In this document: positions 36,001 to 48,340 of the stretch, piece by piece
Layout of the letters: each line of letters opens with the position of its first letter
Numbering within the stretch: the first letter of the stretch is position 1
NCBI GenBank assembly: GCA_951799425.1
Contig: OX637397.1
Span: 15,646,064-15,710,063 of the forward strand
From: Ilex aquifolium
Lineage: Eukaryota; Streptophyta; Magnoliopsida; Aquifoliales; Aquifoliaceae
Reading direction: 5' to 3'
Length of the DNA: 64,000 nt
The notes under the pieces: generated by a model
What the model saw: the letters and a program-made list of their open reading frames with translations, nothing else
What the model was told of the DNA's origin: nothing
Database searches by the model: none
Position numbers and translations under genes: made by a program

Positions 36001-36725
36001 GAAGGTGAGCAATTTGCCAGAATGGTCTCTATACCCTTCAATCTCTTGAGTCGTTGTATATACGTCACTGCCCAAATCTCCACTCCATTCCGAGTATACA
36101 AGGCCTTACATCCCTTCGTAATTTGACTATAAAGGCGTGTGATGCGTTAACTTGTCTTCCAAGTGGGCTCCAAACTTGCACATCCCATGATGCCTTGAAA
36201 ATTGAGGGTTGCCCCAATCTTGTCTCCTTTCCAGATATACAAGCACTACATTCCCTCTCATATTTAATAATTAGTCATTGTAAGAAATTGGCTTGTTTGC
36301 CTAGGGGGCTACAATTTCTGACCCGCTTAGTCTACTTGGGAATTGGCGCCTTTTCTGAAGAGCTCAATTTATTCCCAAGTCTTTACATTGTCCCACACTT
36401 GCAGGCGTCCCTTCAGGTGGTGTGGTTGTACGGGTTGCCTCACTGGGACGTTATCCCAGAAAAATTTCAACACTTCACTGCCCTGAGATATCTATGGCTA
36501 GAGGGCTTTGGAGTGGAAGCTTTACCTGATTGGTTTCGGAACCTTTCATCTCTTGAATCCCTGCATGTATATCGGTGCGACAAACTGAAGTATCTGCCCA
36601 CAATTGAAGCCATGCATCACCTCATCAAATTAGAGGAGATGACGATTAAAGCCTGCTCCCTATTACAAGCAAGATGCATAAAGGGGATTGGCCCAGAGTG
36701 GCCCGAGATTTCCCATATAAGGTAA
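33080..36725 (+). pseudogene. CC-NB-LRR (RGA-like) resistance gene, pseudogene
   Basis: Intracellular immune receptor family. Start MADIQGLQADIVKEILKKAL gives the Rx-type coiled coil (33080-33400, with DDVLDEFAYEI). After a shift near 33645 the P-loop reads GMAGTGKIT (family GMGGLGKTT), then IWVCVSE. A stop and shifts follow at about 33780-33840. Kinase-2 reads [10 protein letters not shown], with DDVWNE directly duplicated (18 bp twice, 33874-33909). Then come ILITTRS (RNBS-B), [10 protein letters not shown] (GLPL), CFAYCSPF (RNBS-D) and MHDLVHDLA (MHD region, about 34540). TAA at 34828-34830 replaces the Leu of HLRYLDLS. LRRs continue in pieces (35065-35527, 35666-35953, 36054-36725) with further stops. 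The last LRR piece ends EWPEISHIR. At least five disabling changes, so not a receptor now. A CT-rich leader precedes the ATG. Confidence 0.9.
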
Positions 36726-37429
36726 GTTTCTCCTTTAGAATCTTTTATCTTCTTTAATCGAAATAATTAATTTCTATAAGTAGTGTCTTACTTTTTGACT
36801 ATGACCACAGAAATCAATGGGGAGAATAGAAAACTAAATGCGTTGGTGCTTTGTTGTCAAGAGAATAGGTGTTTTACGCATGTATATAGCATGCATAAGG
36901 CCAAGTGTCTTGGGCCAAAAAAAGCAGAAGAGGGTGGCCGGCTATATTGGTGTTTTGAAAGACTACATGTGTTGTCCAAAAATTCAATACACAATGTCAC
37001 TTTAAATCTGATTGTGGCTTCATTGTCCAAGTTTTGTAGCCCTGATTCACCTGCTGTAATTTGGTCTGTTTTTCTACTGTACACTAAAAACATTTCACAA
37101 CAAAATCAAAACTCATAGTTTTAGAAAATCTCGGAACTTGCTGCTACTATCTGAAAATTCCACATATTGGTAGAAAATTTGAATTAGTAATTGAACTGAT
37201 TTTGAAGTCCAATTGCTGAAAAAAGTTTACTGTGGGCCATTCCATATGTTTTAGTATCCGTAAAAAAATCATTTTTATTTCGGGACATGTATTTAAGTTG
37301 CTATGAATATTCGTTTTGAGCTATGACAGCTTCTTCTTGTGATAAATTCTTCAAAGTGTGCATCTATTATATGGCTGTAAAGTTGTCACACAATCTCAAG
37401 CCTTTTCTCACCTTGTTTTGCCCAACAGG
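36726..37429. other. 3' flank of the resistance pseudogene; no gene seen
   Basis: It starts with gtaagtttctcc, a good donor-like sequence right after the last LRR codons, so it may be an intron or 3' UTR remnant. An open frame at 36783-37118 has no recognisable motif. Confidence 0.45.
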
Positions 37430-37669
37430 GAGTATATATTGGGTGTAACGGTTACACCATGCTAGGATTGCCACGTGGTGTAACCAACCAATAATAAACA
37501 AACAAATGGGCAAAGGGAACCCCACTTTTTTGATATGTGAATATTACTATTTAACATGGTGGGGTGGTTGTTTGAAGGACTCATTTTACCTATTTGTTTG
37601 TTTATCATTGGACGGTTACATTACGTGACAATGCTGACGTGGTGTAACTGTTACACTCAATATTTACTC
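37430..37669. mobile_element. 240-bp MITE with long inverted repeats
   Basis: The left arm (gagtatatattgggtgtaac, ggttacacca) pairs with the right arm (tggtgtaactgttacactca, atatttactc). Internal arms also pair (ccacgtggtgtaac and its counterpart). The target duplication is not clear. Confidence 0.7.
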
Positions 37670-38689
37670 TTAAATTGGGATCTAACTCTCGATCTCTATC
37701 TCTCACGCACGAGATCGATCGTTTGATCTATTCTCTCTCTCTACCTATCTTAATCTAAATCTCTTTGCCACGCTCTCTCATAATCGCTCAATCTGAAAGA
37801 AAATGTTATTTACACCTTATTTTCTCATCTGATACATCATAACCATTGAATTGGTAGCGAGTTCCCTCTAATAGTGGGGTTCACTGGCAATAGAATGATT
37901 AGATCAACAAATAAAGTCTAAATCGTACCTATGACTTTTCCTCCATTCGCTTGATTTTTGGCATTTCGCAAATTTTCTAAAACAGGTTAGCATCAAATAT
38001 TTTCTTCAATATCTTTCATGTGCTTATTCTTTGGTTCATAAACTGAATCGAACCTATAATATCCGTCTGTTACACCATGTAGTTGACAATGATTTATGCC
38101 TTATCTTTTCCTAAACATTATTTGAGAAATGTTTTTATAGGGTTTTTTTCTCTAACTAGCTCTTTGATTACATCTATTCATATTATTATGATAAGATGTT
38201 TGGTCTCTCAGCCTTTCATGGCATCTCTTGATTTTTTATGCATACTTTACATAAATTGCTCATACAACAATGCTTGATATGCGAACAGCGAATTGACGGT
38301 GATGTAATTGGAAGTAGAAGGAATTGAGCTTGTTCTGGTTGATTATACCAACTCCCCTAGCTCCGAACGACAATCTCAAAAATAAGTTAGTTTTTATCTG
38401 TCTCTTTGTTTATGTTTTATTGGTCTTCATGCTCATTGACGGGTGTACACTTGCACCATAATGACCTTGTTAGTGATTTTCGCATTCTTAGGAAATATAT
38501 TTAGATCTCATACACTACTGATTATTGGTTGAATAGCTAATATGTAATTGATCAGTTTCTTTGCTTAATCTCTTTGCTCGATCGTCACTGTCCCTCTCAA
38601 TTTTTCCATCCTACTCCCAGTGAGCATCCTAGGTATGATTTCTTGCATCGATCTCTTCTCATTAATAAGATATCAATCTAATTCGCACT
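37670..38689. other. Intergenic; no gene seen
   Basis: CT-rich words near 37690-37780, then AT-rich DNA. No coding match recognised. Confidence 0.5.
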
Positions 38690-38915
38690 TTGGAGGGAAA
38701 GCTTTACCCGGTTGGCTTAAGAACCTTTCATCTCCTAAAATAGTCTGATGTGAAAAACTAAAGTATCTACACACAATTGAAGCCATGTAGCACCTCACCA
38801 AATTAAATCAATTGGACATTTTGGGATTGTCCCCTATTAGAAGCACGATGCCCTGAAGAAAGGAAGGGGGGGGGGGGTGAGTGACCCAAGATTCCCCATA
38901 TTAGGTAAGTTTCTC
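38690..38915 (+). pseudogene. 3' LRR fragment of a second NB-LRR gene
   Basis: The DNA repeats 36510-36735 of the nearby pseudogene with many changes: ggaaagctttacccggttgg against ggaagctttacctgattgg, then gaacctttcatctc, acaattgaagccatg and gattccccatattaggtaag. Stops and a G-tract (38867-38877) break the frame. Only the last LRR region is present, so it is a relic of a tandem or dispersed duplication. Confidence 0.8.
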
Positions 38916-39184
38916 CTTCAGAACTAATCTTGTATCAATTTTAATGTGTACAGTTTTCTCATCCTATTCCCACCCAATTATTTTGTAAAAAGAGAGGTGC
39001 CTAACTCATTAATCAGTTACGCTTTGTTGGGAAGACTTTTGATAGTGGATGTTTTTCGTTCTTCTAGTTACAAATTAAGGGACTAGAAGTTTCTTCATAA
39101 TTATGGATGCAACTTAAGGCATTAGTGGTGGTCATGCCATGACCTCATGAAAGCAACATTGTGTATTTTTGTATGTGCTATTTG

Positions 39185-39570
39185 TCGGTATGGGTATGGG
39201 TATAGGTGCTGCAAGTCTCTCTGAGACTCGGTGGAGGATTTAACCAACTCGACTTGTGAGCGCTTGTTGTCGAGCTAGTTAAAAGAAAGAAGTTGTGCCT
39301 TCAATAACACCTGCGGGTATTGGTGTGACGGTAAGCGCTTCGGTCTAACAATTGGTATCAGAGCGAGGTCACAGGTTCGAATCCTAGAATAGTTTCTTTT
39401 TTTTTGGGGGGGGGGGGGGGGGGGATTGTTGGCTCGGGTATAGGTACAACAAGTCTCCTTGAGACTTGGTGGAGGTTTAACCAACCCGACTAGTGGGCAC
39501 GGTTGTGCTAGTTAAAAGAAATAAGTTGCGCCTTCACTAACACCAGCGCGAGCGCTTTGGTTCAACACTA
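39185..39570 (+). repeat. Two tandem copies of a tRNA-like repeat
   Basis: Unit 1 (39185-39395) has gtataggtgctgcaagtctc, aaccaactcgact and a tRNA-like 3' part with GGTTCGAATCC (B-box type) preceded by TTGGTATCAGAGCG. Unit 2 (39428-39570) repeats the same order (gtataggtacaacaagtctc, aaccaacccgact) but ends before the B-box part. They are separated by a G-tract (39405-39424). This looks like a SINE-type repeat inserted twice. Confidence 0.6.
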
Positions 39571-39813
39571 TTTGGCTTTGATTCATCTGCCAAAGTATGT
39601 TGCTTTAAAAGAGTGGACTCTAAATTATATACAAGACGACCTGAATTAAGTTAGGAAAGGTGTACAGTGTTGTGTAAGTGCACATGTGCGGACCCTAATA
39701 TCTTTTTTCTCCTATATTACTATTTGCTTTGAATTCCTTTTTATCCTAGTAGTGGAATATGTTTGTTTTTCAAAGTAGCTTGCAAATCGAAGACTCATTT
39801 TCATTTTTCTCAG

Positions 39814-42755
39814 TGGCATTCTTGAGATCAACTGTTCAAAGGATATCAAAGTTCAAGGGATCATTGGACCTTGCACATCTTTGGAGAAGGTTGGTTAAAT
39901 GTCATTGACCCGATTTTTATGAAGCAGGTTTAATTGGAATGATACTATTTTTTTCTGCTTTTTGACTGCTTGGTAGGATGTGATCTATATTGTTATTGTA
40001 AGGTTGATACTGATTGCTGCAAGCCTTGCAGAAAGGACCTGCTGTTGCCTGCACAATTATTGGACAGGGGAGTTCTACAGCTTGGAAGATATGTGGCCTT
40101 GACAAAAGTACCCGCTTGACTGTTTTCATTGATATTTCATCTATTGAAAAACCAGATCCTTCAGGAAATTTAAATCCACAGTTATACATACAGTTTCTTA
40201 CTAGGTATGCTGGAGAATCTTATTGGTTGGATTTTTTTTGTCTTAAAAATTTAGCTTATCTGCTTCTGCCCTGGACATTGGTTGTTTGCTGGGTTTTTGC
40301 AACAGCTCTTACAACTCTTGGGCTTATGTTGTATTGCTTTACCTTTCTCAAAGGGGACAAGTATTGCTTGTGTTGTGAATGAATTTTGTGTTGGCCTTGG
40401 ATTTAAATGCAGTTATCAGAACACTGATGGCCAAACAATGTTGCGACTTACAACCATCACTAGAAGATGGATAGATAGTACTGTAGACTCAGAGGTATTG
40501 TAGTGAAAAATTCAGGTTCTTTTTCTTCTTGTTGTGCTATGGGTTCGATTTCTTTATGATAACCCATATGTTTTGCATTTTTCCGGAAATGCAAAAAAAT
40601 TGTATTTGTATCCAATCTGATATATTTATGAAGAATGGACATGTGGGATTCTAATTTTCTTTTGTATTGTGGCTGAAGGGCCATGTTAGGATATTTTGTC
40701 TTGCTTTTGTGCTGTCTTTATTTTATTTCTAGCATTCTTGATTTCTGGTCCTTACAGTTATGGGGAACACAAAGGAATTGACTATCTTTGGTGGAAGTAT
40801 TGTTTTAGGAATGTAATTTTAGGCTATTTTACTTATTAGTTTAGGAAATTAAATATTATTCCAATTTCTTTATTTTTGGAAGTTCGTATACATCTGGGTC
40901 TTATGTATTGGAAGTCTCAGTTTTGGCCATGGAGGCTTCCTCTCTCACGTTTGCTTTCTTTCTTTCATTTTCTCTTCCTCTCCTTCTCTATTCTTCTCTC
41001 TCTTTGTTGACTCATCTCTATCTTCCTTGTTTCTCTTCTTTTCCTCCTCCCTTTAGTTCTCTCTTGTCCTTCATGGTCTTTAGTTGACTCCTCAATGATT
41101 TTCTATTTGTGGTGCGATGTTGTAGAAATGAATCTGACTTGAGCAAGTTGATATACTCATTTGTTGGCTTGACATAATTGTTGGACGATTTTAGGAGCCT
41201 GTATTTATTAATGCATTATGTGTTTTTTTTTCTTGCTATTATACTCTGTATCTCACGAAAATATTGATAAAGGATCTGGTTTCCTTTTTAGCACCTGGCG
41301 TGGTTGGGCTGCATTTTTGAAGTTCTGCTGGTATTGTATCACTTGGAAGGTTGATACTGACAGAAGAATAATCTCTTTGCAGGGATTGGTACAAGGATTT
41401 GATCAAGAAACTGCAGCTGTAGTAATGGCAAGGTTGATTTCTTATAAAATGGAGATTGAGGTACTATTTTCATTCATGAGAGTTCTATTGTTCTTTATCA
41501 CTAGGATGAACAGTGGAGATAGTGTTCATGGTGGTTATGCTCTACTGCGTTTTTCACCTGAAAACTTGAATATACACTAACAAGCAGTTTCCCCCCCTAA
41601 TATCACTGTTCTATCAAGTGCAAATGATTCTTTTTCCTGCACGTCTAAGTGTTAGCAGTATCTGCTTGATATTCTACATTGTCTTTATTATTTTATTTTT
41701 CTTGCTACTATCATTAAGTGTATGGCTGAACTTGAAACCTTCCATGGATTTTGTCTTTGTCAGGAAGGATTTGATGCCACACGGTGGTTGGATCGGAACC
41801 TTATTCGTTTCTGTTCCAAATTCGGCGACAACCGGCAGGATGACCTGGCCTCATTTACATTAAATCCTAGTTTTTTGTTGTTTCCTCAGTTTATGTTTAA
41901 CCTGCGGCGATCACAATTTGTGCAGGTAATTATGACTTCTGATTTTGACCCTTGTCTTCTTTTTCAACTTTACGATATGTCTAATTTGGGTGTCATCTCG
42001 CTCTCACTAGAATTTGTGACTTTCACCCTTTTCCTCTTCTGGTTCAATCTTTCCAGTGCATCTTGTGTGTAATCTCTCTCTGTGTCTCTCTGGCAGGTGT
42101 TTGACAATACACAATAGTCCACATGAGACTGCCTATTTCCGCATTTTGACCCGTGAGAGTATAATTAACGCAGCTGTCATGATTCAACCATCACTAATGT
42201 CATATTCGTTCTATTCGCTGCCTGCACCAGCTTTGCTGGATGTGGCATCAATTGCCGCTGATCGTATCCTATTGTTGGATTCATACTTCAGTGTAGTTAT
42301 TTTCCATGGAATGACAATAGCTCAGTGGAGGAACATGGGCTATCAGAACCAGCCAGAACACCAGGTATTTGCACGTTATTTCCATTTTATTTTGAACTGG
42401 ACATTTGATGGTCACATGAAAGGATCGGGTGCACCAACAAAATGACCTATGCCCTTGGGTAGAAGCCCAGCTGCTTGATCTCTTTTTAAACCGTTGCTTT
42501 TAACTTGGAAGATTTTTTCCAGTTTTTTTGCTTATGTTGATGACTGAATTATTATTCCTGGGGACCCCTTACTCTGTCTCCAAAAAAGCACATTTTTCTT
42601 TGGTTGTGAGTCGATTTTTTCTCTACTTATGCCTATTTTTCCCCCCTCAGGCATTTGCACAGTTATTGCAAGCTCTGCATGACGATGCTGAACTGATCAT
42701 CCGTGAGCGGTTCCCTGTCCCAAGATTGGTTGTGTGCGATCAGCATGGCTCCCAG
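39814..42755 (+). pseudogene. SEC23: SEC23 (COPII coat) gene fragment with introns
   Basis: Seven internal exons: 39814-39889, 40032-40204, 40413-40494, 41383-41460, 41764-41925, 42097-42364 and 42651-42755. Joined, they follow the SEC23 trunk, helical and gelsolin-like regions: [106 protein letters not shown]23 is the GAP for SAR1 in ER-exit vesicles. The N-terminal zinc finger/trunk start and the last C-terminal exon (the ARFLLAKLNP part) are absent. In exon 6 a 7-bp insertion (acaat followed by acacaat) shifts the frame just after VFDN, and one codon is lost in the following RE region. So it is a truncated, intron-bearing duplicate, not a retrocopy and not functional. Confidence 0.9.
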
Positions 42756-43640
42756 GTCTGTATATATGTCGCCATCAGTAGTTTTCTTAAAACTCTGATA
42801 GTTGTTGAGTCCCGTAACTAGGGGCAGATAGAAAACAACTGTGGCTTTTGTTGAACTTGTGAATTGTTCTAGGAGTAAGTGTAGACCAAGGAATGTGCCT
42901 GCGTACAATGGTGAAAGCTTTTCTGTAGGCATGTTTATTATGAGCCAGCCAAAGGTTTAATCCTTCTAGTTCTTTTATTATAAAAGCATAAAATGAAATA
43001 ATGATGTTAAAATATTTATAGCTCACAAATGGAAATACTTTTTTTTTTTTTTTTAAATTTGTAGTATATCAGAATATTGGTACAAAGATCAGATTATTAT
43101 TTGATATTTGAGTGAGATAAAATGGTTTTAACTAAAGGTTATAATTGTTTCAATCAAGAAAGTTGGTTTAGTTTGAAACAAATAAGAAAATCAATAATAT
43201 TTTTGGTTAGCTACAAATTTGAAGGAAATTTGGCGTACGCCTCATGTTTATAGAAGATCCCAAACTTCTTCCGAGCCTTGATTAGTCATTTTAATGCCTT
43301 CCCTTGAGACATGCTCTGAAGCTTTCTGAAAGCATGATATTACCTATAATATTCCATTATACTTGTGGGCCAATGCTATAGATAGCCATCAAAGAATGTG
43401 GGTGGGGGGCAGGGGTGATACATAAACAATATACGGAAATCTGTTTGACTTGCTGGTGCAATAATAGGTTTGTTGGTCCAATAACCGCTGTACAGCTGGA
43501 ATGGTCCTTGTGGACAAGAGATGTGGGGGAAGAAATAATTACAACTTGCAGGTGAGGATTATATTGTGCGCTTGTGCAAACTAATTTGTTTAGGGAGTAA
43601 TAGCATCTGAATTTCTCATCTCATTCCTCTTATAATTAGT
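42756..43640. other. Spacer between SEC23 and aldo-keto reductase fragments
   Basis: AT-rich with a T-run at 43039-43054. The missing SEC23 terminal exon was looked for and not found here. Confidence 0.5.
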
Positions 43641-45586
43641 CAGAGAACTTGGCATTTGCGTGCGGTCCTCTTTGAAATGGGTTCTTCTCATTAGGTCCAA
43701 GAATTGTTGACGTTGAGAAGTAACCGGACTCTGACTTCCGAAAGGTTTGTACTGATAACATATCTTTTTGAGTTTTGACTACGAAGTTTTGGCTTGCATG
43801 GTGTATTCCCTACCATAATAGCTTAATTCCATCACCATGTTTTTGGTTTGTCTTCACCTTTGTCTTACAAAGTAATCAACCTTAGGAGGCTCTAGGAGCT
43901 TTCCTTGTCCCAACTTCACATTCACTTGGTAGTCAATATTCCATAAACAACATAGCTATAGTCCTTGGTGCTTGTTTGTGCCCACAAGTGCACCAAGTAA
44001 GCCCCATTTTACCATATAAAAGCATTCTCCAAGCCTGTTTTGGAATAGGATTGGTTCTAATTAATTATTGTAACCAAACTCTGAAAATGATCATTCATTT
44101 AATTTGAAGAGTTCTACAATATAAAACCATCAACAGGATTCTGCAACAAAACTTTTTAGTAGCATTCCTTTGGAGTTCCTGTGTATTATGTCTACTATGA
44201 CCAGAACCCCTTAGTATTTGCTGATCCATGCTCATAAAAGATATTCATAACATTCAGGCCAGTCATATCTGACTTGGTACCTCCCATTCTGAGATTGATA
44301 CACTTTCCGTGCAATCTACAAGTCTCACACGATTCGTGTTTAACCCGGAGACGTATCAGACAGCTTGGCCGAGTCATTTGAGTCATTGTTTTACAATGCT
44401 TTGATATGACTTGAATTGCTTGTAATGTCTAGCTTCTTTTTCTTTCTAGCATTTCATGCATATCACAAGCTACCATTCCGCAATGCTGCAACGATGCATC
44501 TTAGTACTTTCTGAGCCAATAGCTGATACCATAACAAGGCTCATAGAGGTCATTGGAGCTTTGATACACAACAGTAAACCCAAACGCCCCATAAGTTTTT
44601 TTCCCTTCTCTTGCCTCTCTTTTACTCGGGCAACTATTAAAGCCACCATGCACAAACAGACAGGTTTCTTGTTGGACCAAAACCCGACTTAGAACAACAC
44701 ATTCTTTATTTATGTGTAAATGTTCTCATGGAAACTTATTGATACATGTTACTGTGTTAGAGTTCGTAAAATTTGAATGTTTGGAACTATGGTCTATCTT
44801 CTGCAATAACTCGCCTCTTTCCCAACAGCCCAGCTCAGACTCTTGGTACTTCTAACTATTTTCTAGTTTATCTATATTTATCCAAAAACCAAATAAGTAT
44901 ATCATTCACTTGGCATAGGTCATAGGTTGCTTGGTCCATGGCTACCCTGGCATTAGGAAAAGGTTAAGACCAATTGAACCAATCACTTAACTGTGGCGTA
45001 CTCACTGCAAGAAGATTGATTCATCTGTTTTAACTTTTAACAATCTAAAGCAGTCTTATTTAGATTTGTTTGAGTCTCCTTTCCATGGAGTAAGGTGCCC
45101 TCATTTTACCTATATTGTGATCCATATTTACTGTGATGACACATGCTGGCATCCGAATCATAACCATGGGTTTCCTTGGTTATGCAACATCTATTTGCTC
45201 CTCCAACTCCCCTTTGGCAGATCCTGATGTGTTTTTGTCTCTTGTAGAGTCTACCAAAATTCCAACCTGAGAATCTCGAGCAGAATAAAAACGTTTTGAG
45301 CGGATTAGTGAAATGGCTGTAAGGAAGGGATGCACCCCATCACAGCTAGCATTGGCTTGGGTCCATCATCAAGGGAATGACGTGTTTCCGATACCTGGTA
45401 CCACTAAGATTGAAAACTTCAGCCAGAACATACATTGGAGCTTTATCTGTGAAGCTAACACCTGAAGAAATGGCTGAGCTTGAATTCATTGCTGAAGCAA
45501 TCAAGGGTGATAAGATTTCCACTCACATTTCCTACTTGGAAGACTGCAAACACTCCACTCCACACCTTGTCTTCATGGAAGGCTGA
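43641..45586 (+). pseudogene. Aldo-keto reductase (auxin-induced PCNT115-like) 3' fragment
   Basis: The last two exons of an AKR13/IN2-2-type gene (NADPH-dependent aldehyde/ketone reductase). Exon 43641-43744 keeps RELGI, a shortened PL-x-x-GFF segment and DFRK before gtttgt. Exon 45248-45586 reads [67 protein letters not shown] and ends at the TGA near 45584. A missing T after AACGTTTT and a 4-bp duplication (acat) after CAGAAC shift the frame, and the first exon has a stop. The N-terminal catalytic exons (Asp/Tyr/Lys/His) are absent. The 1.5-kb intron between holds unassigned, possibly repeat-derived DNA. Confidence 0.85.
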
Positions 45587-45589
45587 ATA

Positions 45590-46023
45590 GTGACATTTCT
45601 TTTGCCATGTGCAAATGCTGCATTGATGTCTTTTTGAACGATAACGCCCTGCACTTAGTGTTTTACTGAGTTTTCTTTTTTAAGTTTGTCCTAGTATAAT
45701 AATACCTCCAATCAGGGACGGAGGCGGATCTTGTCATTTCGAGGTCTAAAGCGACAACTATAAAAGAGGCATTTTATTTTTAACATTTTTTATTAAAAGT
45801 TTATTCTTCTTGCACTTCGAGTTGCAAAAGTTGCTCTTTTTTTTGAATTTTTTTTTTCCCATATCAGAATGGTTGTTTCCTAGTTGTCATATTACCAACC
45901 AAATGGCAACAAATAATCAAACACAATGAAATTGAAAAAAATAAAAAAAAATCCAAAGACATAGAACGATAGAACCTATACCACATAAAATTTGATTATC
46001 ACCACCTTTACGGTTCATTCAAA
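45590..46023. other. Intergenic; no gene seen
   Basis: 3' flank of the reductase fragment with T-rich tracts. Nothing else recognised. Confidence 0.5.
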
Positions 46024-46758
46024 TCGGGGTGTTTATCCTATCCTATAGGTGGAAAATATAATCTTTCGTCTTTCTACTCGATACTTTGTGGAAAATTTTT
46101 TTTTTTGACCTACCCTATCCGATCAGGTGTGGTAGTGCTACTCGACTTCCTACCGATTAATCGGGTAGGAAGTCGGGTAAACAGTTTTGTAGCTATTAGT
46201 TTTTGGATCATTTTAACAATTCAATTAAATAACATGCACCAATTTAACAACACAATAAATTAATATTATTAAAACCTAAAACAATTACAACAACAATTAC
46301 AATAAAACGCAAGAAAATATAAATATCAATTCATCATAATTGTTACACAAATATAATAACAATTATTTTAAGTTTAAACCATATGACACATATTAAAGTC
46401 ATAACTGCTTTAATAGATCACCAGTTCACCACAAATCATGTAACCTGTACAAAAAACAAGTTCATGTTTTAGTAACTCAAACATCCACAATAATAACAAT
46501 GTTATAATATAAATTATACCACACAAATACTCTTATAATTACTAAAAAAAATATAAAAAAGTTAAATATATTTTTTACGGGTAGAGTAGGGTAGAAATGC
46601 AAAAATTAATGGGTATTCCGCATTCCTATCCGATTTAATCTGAAGACCAAAAACTCTTCCGCATTCTTACCCTATTTTTGCGGCTAACCGTTTAATAGGG
46701 TAGGATAAGGTCAGATAAGATAGAAAATTACGACTTATCGAAAATTTGAACACCCCTA
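46024..46758. mobile_element. 735-bp hAT-like MITE
   Basis: Ends are (tc)GGGGTGTTTA and TGAACACCCCTA, imperfect inverted repeats. Flanks cattcaaa and, four bases further out, cgttcaaa may be the 8-bp target duplication. The interior repeats words such as gggtaggaagtcgggta on both strands. It is related to the element at 62678-63215 by ends and internal words. Confidence 0.7.
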
Positions 46759-47569
46759 CGTACGTTCAAATGGATTTTGTGAGAGTTTGTGGTTTATAAA
46801 GACAAACAGATTTGACTTTTGTTAAGATGCTACTGTAGTCACGGGTGTTGAGGACCAAGCAAAACTAGTAAATTCAGGTTCAACCTGAATTTAATCCCAA
46901 ATTTTCAGGCCGAGTTGTGTAACCCAAGTTTCAAATCCGAATTGAACTTTCCTATATAATTCCAGTTATCTAACCCGGAAAATCAAACACAAATTGAACC
47001 TGAATTTCAAATCCGCCTAACCTACCTACCTAGAAGAATGTTCCACTTATCATTCATTTGTTTTGGAAGCTAAGCATGTCTTGACCTTTGAGCAAAGTGG
47101 CTTATACTTTTCAAATAGCAATTTTATATGATGGTTAATTTTACTTTAATCCTTCAACTATAAATCATATTTCACATTGTCTCCTCAATTAGCATGTCTC
47201 CGAAATTGCACATCCAATCATGACCATTAGTGATATGGGAATCATAATTAATGAGGGATAAGTATAATTCCTAATTTGCTGATTTAATCATTTATAACTA
47301 TTGGATTGATAATGAACCTCAGTATTTATTGAGATTCATAATTAATCCAATGATTGCGATGAATTAAATCAGTAAATTATGTCAATAAATTAAATTCAAA
47401 TAACATAATTGTTTGTTCAACATTTAAAAACCGAAAAAAGACAACTTATTTCAAGAAAAATGGCTTTCTCATTACTATTCCCATGACAAGTAGCAAAGAC
47501 GCCTTTTCTCATCTAATAAACGACACATATTATTTGGAATTAAAAGTTTTCGATTACTACCATTGAGTG
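46759..47569. other. Intergenic repeats; no gene seen
   Basis: 46860-47020 contains many gaacctgaattt-like words on both strands, suggesting another old fold-back element. The rest is AT-rich. Confidence 0.4.
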
Positions 47570-47815
47570 GGGTGGTTCAGTGGGGTAATGATTAAATTTC
47601 TCACCCTGAGGTTGGAGGTTTGAGCCTTGAAATCTATATTGGAGTTTAGTGGTTGACCGTTATGGTAGACTAGCTAAGTTCGTTCCCGATAGGTGTAACG
47701 GGCGTGATCAGGGGCATCATAATCTCATCAGGCCTATTAGGGTAGTCTTTGGACTCTCTCATTTACCCCCACCTCTTTTTCCAATACCCAAAAAAAAAAA
47801 AAAAGCTTTCAATTA
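47570..47815 (+). mobile_element. SINE (family B), full-length
   Basis: A-box TGGTTCAGTGGGG, B-box-like GGTTTGAGCC, a body shared with the split SINE at 28571/31281, and a poly-A tail at 47791-47805. Imperfect flanks ttttcgattac and ctttcaattac fit target duplications. Confidence 0.8.
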
Positions 47816-47849
47816 CCTAATATGACCCGAACTACACTTGCACTTCACC

Positions 47850-48340
47850 CTCGAGGAAACAACTCTTATTTACGGATCCGAAAATCTTCTCTATTGCCTT
47901 ATATAGATAGAGATTCACTAATAATGATGGGTCTGGCCCAATTCAAAAGTCCAATTTAGAAATACAGATCAGATTCAGGTCATAGGTACAACCAAGCTCA
48001 TATAAAAAATACAAGCCAATAAGAACCAAGCCCATCGTCTTGGAAAACCCAGTCTACTAGTGATGCACGTAAGATCTCCATCTTAGGAAATAAATCAGGG
48101 TACGCATCGCAAGTCTCAACCATTTCGTCCGTTACGCCAATATCACGGAATCACTCACTCCCGTCACAAGGGTGACGCCTTAACCAGGGTTCCTTGCGAT
48201 AACGCCTCCATCAAAGCTCACTGTGAGGCGCCATGAAAATTGTATTCCCCTATAAATTGTAAGCCCTACCTACATATAAAGACATCACACATCTCAGCAT
48301 ACTAGTCACTTATTCTTATAAATTCTAGGTACTAATTCTT
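47850..48340. other. Possible LTR or retrotransposon remnant
   Basis: A GC-richer stretch with cgccaatatcacggaatcac, aagggtgacgcc, a TATA-like word and cctataaattgtaagcccta resembles the U3/R part of plant LTRs. No TG...CA pair or target duplication identified, so the label is weak. Confidence 0.3.

Noticed and set aside
39300..39400. Possible tRNA gene (GGTTCGAATCC and tRNA-like arms)
   Set aside because: No complete cloverleaf; the B-box lies in a repeated SINE-like unit.
44195..44386. Minus-strand frame with a CxxCxxxGxC motif, reminiscent of WAK/LRK10-type receptor extracellular regions
   Set aside because: Too short, no signal peptide, transmembrane or kinase part nearby; it lies in the intron of the aldo-keto reductase fragment. 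Chance match likely.
45590..45740. cctagt word that could be a Helitron 3' end after the captured gene fragments
   Set aside because: No hairpin 10-15 bp before it and no partner 5' end identified.
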